Counted from the stretch's first letter, positions 1 through 7,150 are shown. The stretch is DNA of 13,820 bases from Gammaproteobacteria bacterium (GCA_003556835.1 PWQG01000164.1:1-13820), one strand, 5' to 3'. The notes: generated by a model from the sequence alone, not told the origin. Numbers and translations are program-made.

Positions 1-984
1 AATGAAGCCGGCGCTTTCTCCTCGTGGCTGGCAGCGGCCATGTCCTACAGTGTCAACAATTCCCCGCTGATTCCATTCTACATCTACTATTCGATGTTCG
101 GTTTCCAGCGTATTGGCGACCTTGCATGGGCCGCGGGTGATTCGCGGGCGCGTGGTTTCCTCATCGGTGGCACGGCCGGTCGCACCACCCTGAACGGGGA
201 AGGCCTGCAGCACCAGGATGGGCACAGCCACATCCTGTCGTCCACCATTCCCAATTGTGTGTCCTATGACCCCACCTACGCCTATGAGTTGGCGGTGATT
301 GTCCGCGAAGGCATGCGCCGCATGTATCAGGAACAGGAGTCGGTGTTCTACTACATCACGGTGATGAACGAGAACTACCAGCATCCGGCCATGCCCAAGG
401 GCGTGGAGGAAGGCATCCTCAAGGGCATGTACCGGCTCGAGGATGGTGGCAGCAAGGAATACAAGGTTTCCGGCAAGGCGGCCACCGACGAGCGGGTGCG
501 TCTGCTGGGCAGCGGTACCATCCTGCGCGAAGTTCGTGAGGCGGCCGGGATACTGCGTGACAAATACAAGGTGCCGGTCGATGTCTGGAGTGTGACCAGC
601 TTCAACGAGCTGCGCCGGGACGGACTGGAAGTCGATCGCTGGAACATGCTGCACCCGACGGGCAAGGATAAAGTGCCTTATGTCACCGAATGCCTCAAGG
701 GCACCGATGGTCCGGTCATTGCGGCTACGGACTACATGAAACTGTTCGCTGACCAGGTGCGCGAATACGTGCCCGAATCCTACCGGGTATTGGGTACGGA
801 TGGCTTTGGTCGCAGTGACACCCGTCAGAAGCTGCGTTGGTTCTTCGAGGTGGATCGCCACTTCATTGTCCTGGCTGCCCTGACCGAATTGCGTAAACGC
901 AAGGTGGTAACGGCAGCAGTCGTCAACAAAGCCATGAAAGAGATGGGTATTGATCCCGAGAAAGGCAATCCGGTGTTGATGTGA
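1..984 (+). CDS. aceE: Pyruvate dehydrogenase E1 component (homodimeric type), 3' part
   Basis: E1 decarboxylates pyruvate with thiamine diphosphate and passes the acetyl group to the lipoyl arm of E2 in the cytoplasmic pyruvate dehydrogenase complex. The reading frame is open from base 1 (it begins NEAGAFSSWLAAAMSY), so the ATG at 40 is internal and the gene starts outside the window. The 327 residues seen are roughly the last third of a protein of about 890 residues. They include conserved stretches of the homodimeric E1 family: GLQHQDGHSHILSSTIPN, then near the C-terminus VLGTDGFGRSDTR followed by LRWFFEVDRHFIVLAAL. The catalytic thiamine-binding region would be upstream and is not visible. 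aceF follows after 82 bases on the same strand, which supports an aceEF operon. Family identity is seen directly; the operon is inferred from spacing. Confidence 0.96.
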   Translation, partial: NEAGAFSSWLAAAMSYSVNNSPLIPFYIYYSMFGFQRIGDLAWAAGDSRARGFLIGGTAGRTTLNGEGLQHQDGHSHILSSTIPNCVSYDPTYAYELAVIVREGMRRMYQEQESVFYYITVMNENYQHPAMPKGVEEGILKGMYRLEDGGSKEYKVSGKAATDERVRLLGSGTILREVREAAGILRDKYKVPVDVWSVTSFNELRRDGLEVDRWNMLHPTGKDKVPYVTECLKGTDGPVIAATDYMKLFADQVREYVPESYRVLGTDGFGRSDTRQKLRWFFEVDRHFIVLAALTELRKRKVVTAAVVNKAMKEMGIDPEKGNPVLM

Positions 985-993
985 CATGCGGAC

Positions 994-1011
994 GGGCCGC
1001 TTTGGCGGCCC
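994..1011 (+). other. Intercistronic hairpin between aceE and aceF
   Basis: A perfect 7-bp GC stem (GGGCCGC / GCGGCCC) closes a TTTG tetraloop ten bases after the aceE stop. No T-run follows, so it is unlikely to terminate transcription. It could stabilise the upstream mRNA segment or set the relative output of E1 and E2; that role is inference. Confidence 0.5.
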
Positions 1012-1066
1012 GCGGACTGAATGCCTGGAACCATGTACAAGAACAGAAAGCTCAGGAGCGTAAACG

Positions 1067-2788
1067 GTGCCTGTTGAAAGTATAAAAATCCCGGATCTCG
1101 GTGATTCCAAAGACGTTGAAGTCGTGGAAATTCTGGTATCCGAAGGGGACAGTGTTGAAGAGAACGATTCTCTGATCGTGCTGGAGACCGACAAAGCGGC
1201 AATGGAGATTCCTTCGCCGAAATCGGGTGTGATCAAGGGCATCTCCGTCAAGGTCGGTGATGAGGTCAATTCCGGCGATGCCATGGTGGAAATGGAAGCC
1301 GAGGGTGGCTCCGATTCCGACGATGGCGAAGCCGAAAGCGAAAAAGCCTCTTCTGACAGTGATGACGAGTCCGAAGCGGAAGAACCGGCGGCGGACACAA
1401 GTGAGTCGGAAGACGAGCAGAAGGGCTCCGGTGATGATGCCGGGTCTGCCGAGAGCCGGGTAGAGACCATCGAGGTACCGGATATCGGTGATGAATCCGA
1501 TGTCGAGATCATCGAGGTGCATGTCGCCGAGGGTGACACGGTCAATGCCGAAGACAGCCTGATCACCCTGGAGTCGGACAAGGCGGCCATGGATATTCCG
1601 TCCAGCCACTCGGGCGAGGTCAAGGCGCTGAAGGTCAAGGTGGGTGACCGGGTCTCGAAAGGATCCGCGATACTGGATCTGTTGGTCAGCGGAGAGAGTG
1701 CCTCTGCCGCTGAGAAAGGCGAAGCAGAAAAGGAAAGCAAAGCCGGGAAGCCCGCAGCGGAAGACAAAAAGGCCAGCAAGTCGGAGCAAGCGGAAAAGCC
1801 CGCAGCCGATGCGAAGCGTGGTGACACCGACCTGCAGAAAAAGCAGGAGAGGTTTGCGGAACAGGAGGCTGCCAAGAGCTCGTCTCGTGTCTATGCCGGC
1901 CCTGCCGTGCGCAAACTGGCCCGGGAACTCGGCGTTGATCTGACGACGGTGGAAGGCACCGGCGCCAAGGGGCGAATCCAGAAGGAAGACGTGCACGAGT
2001 TCGTAAAGGCACGGCTGGATGCACCGGCTGGTGGCACGGCCGCGGCCGGCGCCGGCATTCCCGGCGTACCGGACATCGATTTCAGCCAGTTCGGCGAAGT
2101 CGAGGAAGTGCCGATGAGCAAGATGCATCGCGTCACTGCCGAGAACATGCACCGCAACTGGCTCAATGTGCCGGCCGTGGCACAGTTCAATGAAGCCGAT
2201 GTGACCGATCTGGAAGACTTCCGTGCCGCCCAGAAAAAGTTGGCGGAAAAGAAAGGCGTCAAACTCACGCCACTACCTTTCCTGGTCAAAGCCTGCGCCA
2301 AGGTGCTGGAGGAATATCCGCAATTCAATGTTTCACTGCATTCTTCGGGCGAAAAGCTGATCCAGAAGAAATACTTCCATATCGGTGTGGCCGTGGCCAC
2401 CGAAGCGGGCCTGATGGTGCCGGTGGTCAAGAATGTGGACCAGAAGTCGATCTGGCAACTGGCTGCAGAAATCGCGGAGTTGAGCGAAAAGGCCCGTAAT
2501 CGCCGCCTGAGCAAGGAAGACATGCAGGGCGCCTGTTTCACGATCTCCAGCCTGGGCGCCATTGGTGGCACCGGCTTCACACCGATCGTGAACACACCGG
2601 AAGTGGCCATCCTGGGCGTTTCAAAAACCGACATCAAGCCGGTCTGGCAGGATGGCGAGTTTGTGCCGCGCAAGATGATGCCGTTCTCCCTGTGTTATGA
2701 CCATCGGGCAGTCAATGGTGTTGATGCTGGGAACTTCGCCACTTACCTGGCGCAGCTGTTGTCCGATATCCGCATGCTTACTCTCTGA
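1067..2788 (+). CDS. aceF: Dihydrolipoamide acetyltransferase, E2 of pyruvate dehydrogenase
   Basis: E2 forms the core of the pyruvate dehydrogenase complex and transfers acetyl groups from its lipoyl lysines to CoA. Start: GTG at 1067, with AGGAG at 1054-1058 eight bases upstream. Of 573 residues, lipoyl domain 1 is about 1-80 (ETDKAAMEIP, lipoyl Lys43) and lipoyl domain 2 about 132-212 (ESDKAAMDIP, Lys172). A peripheral-subunit-binding domain lies at about 275-312 (VYAGPAVRKLARELGVD, GTGAKGRIQKEDV). The catalytic acyltransferase domain runs from about 345 to the end and carries YDHRAVNG with the active-site His546. Two lipoyl domains is fewer than the three of E. coli AceF and matches other gammaproteobacteria. 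The linker at about 82-130 is almost wholly Asp, Glu and Ser, while the second linker is Lys/Ala/Glu rich. No lpd gene follows, so E3 must be encoded elsewhere. Confidence 0.97.
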   Translation: MPVESIKIPDLGDSKDVEVVEILVSEGDSVEENDSLIVLETDKAAMEIPSPKSGVIKGISVKVGDEVNSGDAMVEMEAEGGSDSDDGEAESEKASSDSDDESEAEEPAADTSESEDEQKGSGDDAGSAESRVETIEVPDIGDESDVEIIEVHVAEGDTVNAEDSLITLESDKAAMDIPSSHSGEVKALKVKVGDRVSKGSAILDLLVSGESASAAEKGEAEKESKAGKPAAEDKKASKSEQAEKPAADAKRGDTDLQKKQERFAEQEAAKSSSRVYAGPAVRKLARELGVDLTTVEGTGAKGRIQKEDVHEFVKARLDAPAGGTAAAGAGIPGVPDIDFSQFGEVEEVPMSKMHRVTAENMHRNWLNVPAVAQFNEADVTDLEDFRAAQKKLAEKKGVKLTPLPFLVKACAKVLEEYPQFNVSLHSSGEKLIQKKYFHIGVAVATEAGLMVPVVKNVDQKSIWQLAAEIAELSEKARNRRLSKEDMQGACFTISSLGAIGGTGFTPIVNTPEVAILGVSKTDIKPVWQDGEFVPRKMMPFSLCYDHRAVNGVDAGNFATYLAQLLSDIRMLTL

Positions 2789-2824
2789 ATGCTTGGGCTG
2801 CTGGGGTTCAGGACTCCGTAGCCC

Positions 2825-2941
2825 GAGTCGCGCTGTTGTGTGTGCCCCTCAGGACACGCTTCAAGCGCATCCCTGCGACGCTCGGCAGCCGCCATCCGTG
2901 GCGGCTGACGGTCCTGAGTGGCACACACAACATCCCGACTC
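2825..2941. repeat. Palindromic unit A with nested hairpin
   Basis: The arms 2825-2855 and 2911-2941 are inverted copies with an inner run of 21 bases carrying a single mismatch. The loop contains a second perfect 8-bp hairpin, AGCCGCCA at 2887-2894 and TGGCGGCT at 2899-2906 with loop TCCG, and a small CGCTT/AAGCG stem near 2857-2867. As RNA it would fold into one long cruciform-like stem. No T-run follows, so it is not a typical intrinsic terminator. Confidence 0.75.
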
Positions 2942-2992
2942 TGACTTGGTAGTACACTCCGAGGGAAGGAGTCAGTGGTCGTCTTCGACTTA

Positions 2993-3021
2993 ACTGCAAA
3001 ACAGCGAGTTCCAGTTGCAGT
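2993..3021. repeat. Short inverted repeat between the two palindromic units
   Basis: ACTGCAA at 2993-2999 is the reverse complement of TTGCAGT at 3015-3021, with a 15-base loop. It lies in the spacer between units A and B and may be chance or a remnant of a third unit. Confidence 0.35.
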
Positions 3022-3063
3022 GGGCAGAAAAAGTTGGTTCCGGGTTGGGTTACCTCTTTCAGA

Positions 3064-3143
3064 GAGGCGTGGTGCAGTATATCTCGTGCAGAACAATCAG
3101 CGCCGCAGGCGCGTTCTGCACGAAATATACAGCGGCGCGACTC
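3064..3143. repeat. Palindromic unit B with nested hairpin
   Basis: The arms 3064-3094 and 3113-3143 are inverted copies; the inner 17 bases match at all but one position (inner sequence CTCGTGCAGAAC against GTTCTGCACGAA). The loop holds a perfect GCGCC-GCA-GGCGC hairpin at 3100-3112. Arm length (31) and the right outer end GCGCGACTC are shared with unit A, so the two are likely relatives with diverged inner arms. Confidence 0.75.
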
Positions 3144-3179
3144 GGGCAACGAAGTACTCCCTCCCCCATACCCGGAAAC

Positions 3180-3217
3180 AAAAAAGGCGCCAGCAGAATA
3201 ATACAGGCGCCTTTTTT
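3180..3217. terminator. Bidirectional intrinsic terminator
   Basis: A perfect 12-bp stem (AAAAAAGGCGCC at 3180-3191 and GGCGCCTTTTTT at 3206-3217) closes a 14-base loop. The six T on the plus strand and six T on the minus strand make it usable both ways. It lies about 60 bases past the stop of the minus-strand aldolase gene, and about 390 bases past the stop of aceF on the plus strand. Confidence 0.9.
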
Positions 3218-3274
3218 GTGTGCTGACGGTGGCAGACTGAAAGGCCTGCTACCGTAGCAAATGGGACAAGCGTA

Positions 3275-4213
3275 TCAATCGCGACCGGAGGCTTCGCGAG
3301 CACGACGCAGTGCTTCTGCCGTGCCACCACCGATACCGGCATCACCCCAGTATCCGACAGTCGGGAAACGGAAACCTTGCTCGATGCGCTCGGCGATATT
3401 GCCGGCATTGGTGGTCAGGCCACAAGGCATGTCGAGTTCAAGGCAGATTTCCAGTACACGCTGGATGTTGGCTTCGACTTCCGGGTGTCCGGACTGGCCG
3501 GGCAGACCCATGGACATGGCCAGGTCAGCCGGTCCGATGAAGATCGCGCCCACACCGGGTACCGACATGATCTCGCGCGCATTTTCAACGGCCATTTCGG
3601 ATTCGATCTGCAGTACCACCAGGACTTCGCCTTCCGGGTTCAGCGGCCATGTGTCAGCCACCTGGGTGTAGTTCGGAGCGCCCCAGTACCAGGAAGCAAT
3701 GCCTGCTCCTGAGCCGCGCTGACCTTCAGGCTCCGGATGGTCTGCGCCCCGAGGCTGTGGATACCGTACGGCCTTGACCACTTCGAGTGCATCTTCAGCG
3801 GTTTCGACATAAGGCACCATCACGCCAAAGACGCCCATGTCCAGTACCTGCTTGATCTGCCACTGCAGATTTTCGCGGCCATTCTGGGGAATGCGCACGA
3901 TTGGCGTGGTGGCCATCTGCAAATGGCCATTATTGGCGATGGCGGCCTTGTCGGTCATGCCCAGCAGGAATTCCTGCAGGGTTTCGACGTTGAAAGCGGA
4001 GTGCTCCATGTCAATAAAGATGTAGTCCAGACCGGAACGGGCCAGGCCACGTGCATTGGCCAGGGAGAAGTTGCCGGTGAAGATGCCGAAGGCGGGGTCA
4101 CCATTCTCCAGGGTTTCAATGGCCCGGTTCAGGCGGGGCTCGTCCTGTGCAAACACCGAAGCGGAGAGCATGGCAGTAACAGAGAATATTGCGGTTAGTA
4201 ATGCTTTTCTCAT
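3275..4213 (-). CDS. HpcH/HpaI aldolase/citrate lyase family protein with export signal
   Basis: This family contains metal-dependent class II pyruvate aldolases that cleave 4-hydroxy-2-oxo acids. Residues expected for catalysis are present: His71 in DMEHSAFN (general base), Arg107 in VRIPQNGREN, Gln202 and Glu204 in VLQIESE, and Asp230 in IGPADLAMSMG (Glu and Asp being the metal ligands in HpaI). Unusually, the protein begins with a classical signal peptide: MRKALLT, a hydrophobic run, then SVFAQDEP with likely cleavage after Ala22. Without it the chain is about 290 residues, somewhat longer than HpaI, with an insert near 152-190 (YPQPRGADHPEP to GAPNYTQ). RBS AGGAAA precedes the ATG. Fold and catalytic residues are seen; a periplasmic location and the substrate are inference. 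Other members of the superfamily include citrate lyase beta and malyl-CoA lyase, so the reaction stays open. Confidence 0.88.
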   Translation of the reverse strand: MRKALLTAIFSVTAMLSASVFAQDEPRLNRAIETLENGDPAFGIFTGNFSLANARGLARSGLDYIFIDMEHSAFNVETLQEFLLGMTDKAAIANNGHLQMATTPIVRIPQNGRENLQWQIKQVLDMGVFGVMVPYVETAEDALEVVKAVRYPQPRGADHPEPEGQRGSGAGIASWYWGAPNYTQVADTWPLNPEGEVLVVLQIESEMAVENAREIMSVPGVGAIFIGPADLAMSMGLPGQSGHPEVEANIQRVLEICLELDMPCGLTTNAGNIAERIEQGFRFPTVGYWGDAGIGGGTAEALRRAREASGRD

Positions 4214-4245
4214 TGCTTTTTCCTATGACTGATTTTTTCTTGGAA

Positions 4246-4288
4246 CGCCTGCTCTTGCGACAGGCGAACTCCCGAGACTAATGGAGTT
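4246..4288. promoter_or_regulatory. Two adjacent inverted repeats upstream of the aldolase gene
   Basis: CGCCTG (4246-4251) pairs with CAGGCG (4261-4266), and immediately beside it AACTCC (4267-4272) pairs with GGAGTT (4283-4288). Both are perfect 6-bp stems, 33 to 75 bases upstream of the aldolase ATG on its strand. They could be an operator or leader-RNA hairpins. On the minus strand a poor -35/-10 pair (TTGAAT, 17 bases, TAGTCT) overlaps the second repeat. No terminator was seen between the ABC ATPase gene and this one, so read-through from the upstream unit is also possible. Confidence 0.3.
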
Positions 4289-4327
4289 GACGCCGGAATT
4301 CAATTGACTTTGTAATGGAGCGAGTCG

Positions 4328-5110
4328 TCAGGCGGGATGGAAGTAGCGCTGATTGTCGACGGTGATTGCGCGGATGGGGTGGCCGTAGATGCGGCTCAGA
4401 TGATCTTCGCTGAGGATCTCACCGGCAGGTCCCAGCAGATGACCACCGTCGCCATCCAGCAGCAGGATCCGGTCGCAGAATCGCGCTGCCAGGTTGATGT
4501 CGTGGCTGGCCATGATCAGGGCCCGGTCCGGTGCGAGCCGCTCCCGCAAGCGGGTCAGCGCACTGATCTGGTAGGCAATGTCCAGATGATTGGCGGGTTC
4601 GTCCAGTAACATCAGGGCTGGATCCTGGGTCAGCAGGGCGGCCAGCGCCAGGCGTTGCCGTTCCCCGCCGGACAGGCTCTGGACCTGACGATCCGCAAGC
4701 GTACCGAGTCCCATTTCTGTCAACGCCTGGTGGGCCAGTTGCAGATCCCGGCTTTCCTCCCAGCGCCAGGGCGCGAGGTGGGGGAAGCGTCCCAGCATGA
4801 CGGTTTCCATCACGGTGGCGGGCATTTCATCCTGCTGCTGCTGGAACAGGATGCCCACTTGGCGTGCCAGTGCCCGTCCGCGCCAGTGCCGCAGTTCCTG
4901 GCCGGCCAGGTGGATACGTCCCCGGGCGGGGGTGTGCAGACGGATCAGGCTGTGCAGCAGTGTGGTCTTGCCGCTGCCGTTCTGGCCCAGCAGACCCAGA
5001 CTCTCGCCGGGGCGCAGGCTCAGATCCAGCCCCGAGATCAGCAGGCGGTCGCCGATACGCAATTCGAGATCCTGCACTTCCAGCAGGGCCTCGGGACTCG
5101 GAGACTTCAT
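4328..5110 (-). CDS. ABC transporter ATPase, cobalamin/Fe3+-siderophore type (BtuD/FecE-like)
   Basis: This is the cytoplasmic ATPase of a type II ABC importer, powering uptake of a cobalamin-, siderophore- or heme-like ligand across the inner membrane. All motifs are intact in 260 residues: Walker A GQNGSGKT at 42-49, Q-loop Gln90 in ILFQQQ, signature LSGGERQR at 146-153, Walker B LMLLDE at 166-171 with the D-loop NHLD after it, and the switch His203 in SHDIN. Its start overlaps the stop of the permease gene by four bases (ATGA), so the two are coupled. The QQQQDEMPATV segment after the Q-loop resembles BtuD/HmuV-type proteins, but substrate cannot be told from the ATPase. No cobalamin riboswitch was recognised nearby. 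Confidence 0.92.
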   Translation of the reverse strand: MKSPSPEALLEVQDLELRIGDRLLISGLDLSLRPGESLGLLGQNGSGKTTLLHSLIRLHTPARGRIHLAGQELRHWRGRALARQVGILFQQQQDEMPATVMETVMLGRFPHLAPWRWEESRDLQLAHQALTEMGLGTLADRQVQSLSGGERQRLALAALLTQDPALMLLDEPANHLDIAYQISALTRLRERLAPDRALIMASHDINLAARFCDRILLLDGDGGHLLGPAGEILSEDHLSRIYGHPIRAITVDNQRYFHPA

Positions 5111-6093
5111 GCGGGCGGCCTCCTGTTGTGTTGCAGGATGAGCAGGAATGCCGGGACGCCGATCAGTGCGGTCAATACACCCACCGGCAATTGCTGTGGG
5201 GCGATGATGCTGCGAGCCAGGCTGTCGGCAAGCACCAGGAAGCTGCCGCCGAGCAGGGCGGAGGCCGGCAGCAGGATCCGGTGGTCACGGGCACCGAGCA
5301 GACGCAGCATATGCGGCACGATCAGGCCGACAAACCCTACGGTTCCGGCTATGGTCACGGCGGTTGCGGTCAGGGCCGCAGCACTGAAATAGAGGATGAC
5401 CTTGAGCCGACCGACATTGACGCCCAGGGCGGCAGCGTTCAGCTCCCCATGGGCCAGTGCGTTGAGCGGCCGGGCCAGCGCCAGGGTGAGGCCCAGTCCT
5501 GCCAGTAGCAGCGCATAATGCCCGATAGCCACCCGACTCTGCGACAGGTCCCCCATCAACCAGAACAGCATGCTCTGCACCGTGTTGCTTTGTGTTGTGG
5601 TCAGCAACAGATTGATGACCGCGCCCCAGCCGGCAGCCACCACCACCCCGGTCAGCAGCAGGCGGCTGGAGGACCAGTCCCGTCGCAGGCTGGCCAGGCC
5701 GAAAACAATCAGCACCGACACCAGGGCGCCCAGGAAGGCAGCGTTGGCGATGAGCATGCTGCTCACCCCCAGCAACATAGCTGACAATGCTCCCACCGCC
5801 GCGCCGCCGGAGATGCCCAGGATATAGGGGTCGGCCAGGGGATTGCGCAGTAGCACCTGCATCAGCACGCCAGACAGGGCCAGCATGGCACCAGTCACGA
5901 AGGCGGCCAGGGTGCGAGGAATGCGCAGTTCATGCAGGATCTGGTATTCCAGTCCGCCATCACCCAGCAGCAGGGTGGACCAGACGGAGACCAGCGGGAT
6001 GTTCACGCTGCCGCTGAGCAGTGACAGCACAAAGCTGAGCGTCGCCAGCAGCATGAGACCGGCCAGTAGCAGGATGTGGCGTCGTTCAATCAC
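5107..6093 (-). CDS. ABC transporter permease, BtuC/FecCD family
   Basis: This is the membrane subunit that pairs with the downstream ATPase. It has 328 residues, close to the 326 of E. coli BtuC, and is hydrophobic throughout with about ten predicted membrane segments. Family hallmarks include LRIPRTLAAFVTGAMLALSG near residue 60, then LRNPLADPYILGISGGAAVGA, and near the C-terminus GTVGFVGLIVPHMLRLL followed by LLPASALLGGSFLVLAD, which forms the region contacting the ATPase. The start is GTG at 6093, inside the 3' end of the panE-like gene (8-base overlap) and without an obvious Shine-Dalgarno sequence, which suggests translational coupling. No binding-protein gene sits in the operon. Ligand could be cobalamin, ferric siderophore or heme. 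Confidence 0.92.
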   Translation of the reverse strand: MIERRHILLLAGLMLLATLSFVLSLLSGSVNIPLVSVWSTLLLGDGGLEYQILHELRIPRTLAAFVTGAMLALSGVLMQVLLRNPLADPYILGISGGAAVGALSAMLLGVSSMLIANAAFLGALVSVLIVFGLASLRRDWSSSRLLLTGVVVAAGWGAVINLLLTTTQSNTVQSMLFWLMGDLSQSRVAIGHYALLLAGLGLTLALARPLNALAHGELNAAALGVNVGRLKVILYFSAAALTATAVTIAGTVGFVGLIVPHMLRLLGARDHRILLPASALLGGSFLVLADSLARSIIAPQQLPVGVLTALIGVPAFLLILQHNRRPPA

Positions 6094-7069
6094 CGTGCCG
6101 GAACCCGTGGAAGTGACTCGAGGGCCGCGATTCTAACATGTCTGCCAGTGCCCGGTTTTCGGGGCAGGGCAAGCCGTATCGAGTAGCCAGGCGGATCAGG
6201 GGTCCGTTCAGCACGGGCCATTCGCCGGGCCGCCCGCGACGGGCGTCCTGCAGGCTGGACGACACATTTTCGGCGGTGGCTTGCAGCACGCCCCGGACCC
6301 GTTCGTAGAGTGCTGTCAGTGCCGGAGCTTCTGGGATGCCGGCATACAGTGATTCGATCTCCCGGCACAGTTCCTGCAGCTGCTGCCTGCGCTCCGGCGT
6401 GGCAAGCAATTCCCCGTTACGGCAATCGTGCAGCACGGTGAGTCCGTTGATGGCGCAGTTGATGGCGAGTTTCTGCCAGAGCCGAAGGCGGATATCCGGG
6501 TCGTATTGCAGGTCGAGTCCGGCGCTGTCCAGTTCATCAACCAATTGTCGGGCCATGCCCTCCTGTCCCTCCTGCAGGCAGCCCAGCCAGCTTGCCCCGA
6601 CACCAGCATGACAGACGTCGAACGCGGCCCTGAGCCAGGCACCGTGGCTGGTGCTCAGACAGAAGACCCGATGCCCACCCAAACGGCGGGTGATCTCTTG
6701 TTGCACCTCGATGCCATTATGCAACAGCACAATACGGCTGTTGTCATGGAGGCGGTGTTCCACGGTAGCGAGGGCAGACTCGGCATCGATCGCCTTGGTG
6801 GTCAGCAGCAGGCGATCAATGCGCCCGCTGCTGGCTGTCGTTTCGGCCGGCAGCGGACAGCGCAGTGTTTCACCTTCGATGGTCTGCAGTAGCACATGAC
6901 TGCATTGTTGGTAGGCATGTAGCGCCTGCGAATTGCGCAGGAGCAGGCACACATCCGTCCCGCCGCGCTTCAGGCGAGCGGCCCAGAGGCAACCCATGGC
7001 GCCCGCTCCCAGCAGGTGCCAGCCCCGCTTTCTGTCGTCCGTCACGTCCCTTATTGCCTCGTCAGCCAT
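6086..7069 (-). CDS. panE: Ketopantoate reductase family protein (PanE/ApbA type)
   Basis: PanE reduces 2-dehydropantoate to pantoate with NADPH in the cytoplasm, a step towards pantothenate and CoA. The 327-residue protein has the N-terminal Rossmann motif GAGAMG at 21-26. A Lys follows at 92 in LLLTTKAIDA, matching the active-site Lys72 of E. coli PanE. KLAINCAINGLT at 200-211 has Lys200 and Asn204/Asn208, like E. coli Lys176, Asn180 and Asn184. The C-terminal SSSLQDARRGRPGE has Ser271 and Glu283 at the substrate-binding positions. It carries about 15 extra N-terminal residues compared with E. coli PanE. The ATG at 7069 has no good RBS, so the true start may differ or the message may be leaderless. 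It overlaps the permease start. Paralogues of this family can use other 2-oxo acids, so the exact substrate is moderately sure. Confidence 0.88.
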   Translation of the reverse strand: MADEAIRDVTDDRKRGWHLLGAGAMGCLWAARLKRGGTDVCLLLRNSQALHAYQQCSHVLLQTIEGETLRCPLPAETTASSGRIDRLLLTTKAIDAESALATVEHRLHDNSRIVLLHNGIEVQQEITRRLGGHRVFCLSTSHGAWLRAAFDVCHAGVGASWLGCLQEGQEGMARQLVDELDSAGLDLQYDPDIRLRLWQKLAINCAINGLTVLHDCRNGELLATPERRQQLQELCREIESLYAGIPEAPALTALYERVRGVLQATAENVSSSLQDARRGRPGEWPVLNGPLIRLATRYGLPCPENRALADMLESRPSSHFHGFRHGD

Positions 7070-7150
7070 GTTGGGTGATTGTACCGGATTTCATGCCGGG
7101 CCCGGGCGGTGGTAGTATGCAGGTTTTCCATCATGGTTCGAGGAAGCACG

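Larger units (their letters stand above)
2813..3157. repeat. Pair of related palindromic repeat units, MITE-like
   Basis: Two hairpin units lie in the same order in the gap after aceF. Unit A has 31-base arms at 2825-2855 and 2911-2941 (27 of 31 pairs match) around a 55-base loop. Unit B has 31-base arms at 3064-3094 and 3113-3143 around an 18-base loop. Outer arm ends of both units carry GAGTCG or a close variant. In both, AGTAC follows the right arm after nine bases (2951 and 3153). The outer ends of the whole block form an inverted repeat, 2813-2833 against 3135-3155, with 19 of 21 positions matching and 13 in a row perfect (2821-2833 with 3135-3147). No transposase and no clear target-site duplication are seen. 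I read this as a nonautonomous element or two copies of an intergenic palindrome family. The repeat structure is seen directly; mobility is inference. Confidence 0.75.

Noticed and set aside
40..984. A 314-residue complete protein starting at 40
   Set aside because: The frame is open to base 1 with conserved E1 sequence before the Met, so this is the truncated 3' end of aceE.
1052..2152. Long open frame on the minus strand (366 codons) opposite aceF
   Set aside because: It is the shadow of a GC-rich, highly biased coding frame; the plus strand encodes an unmistakable E2 enzyme over the same bases.
2825..3143. CRISPR array
   Set aside because: There are only two units, they are palindromic with diverged cores, spacing is irregular, and there are no cas genes.
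2743..3149. Small open frames of about 80-117 codons in the aceF-aldolase gap
   Set aside because: They translate the repeat arms; peptides such as ATRATES and ATRATKYS come from the two copies of the outer inverted repeat. No family resemblance or convincing RBS.
2813..3157. Insertion sequence
   Set aside because: It has inverted ends but no transposase frame, and no clear target-site duplication was found, so only a MITE-like or intergenic repeat call is justified.
4214..4327. Cobalamin riboswitch serving the ABC genes or the aldolase
   Set aside because: No B12-box-like conserved core was recognised here or upstream of the reductase gene (7070-7150), and the gaps are too short for a full riboswitch.
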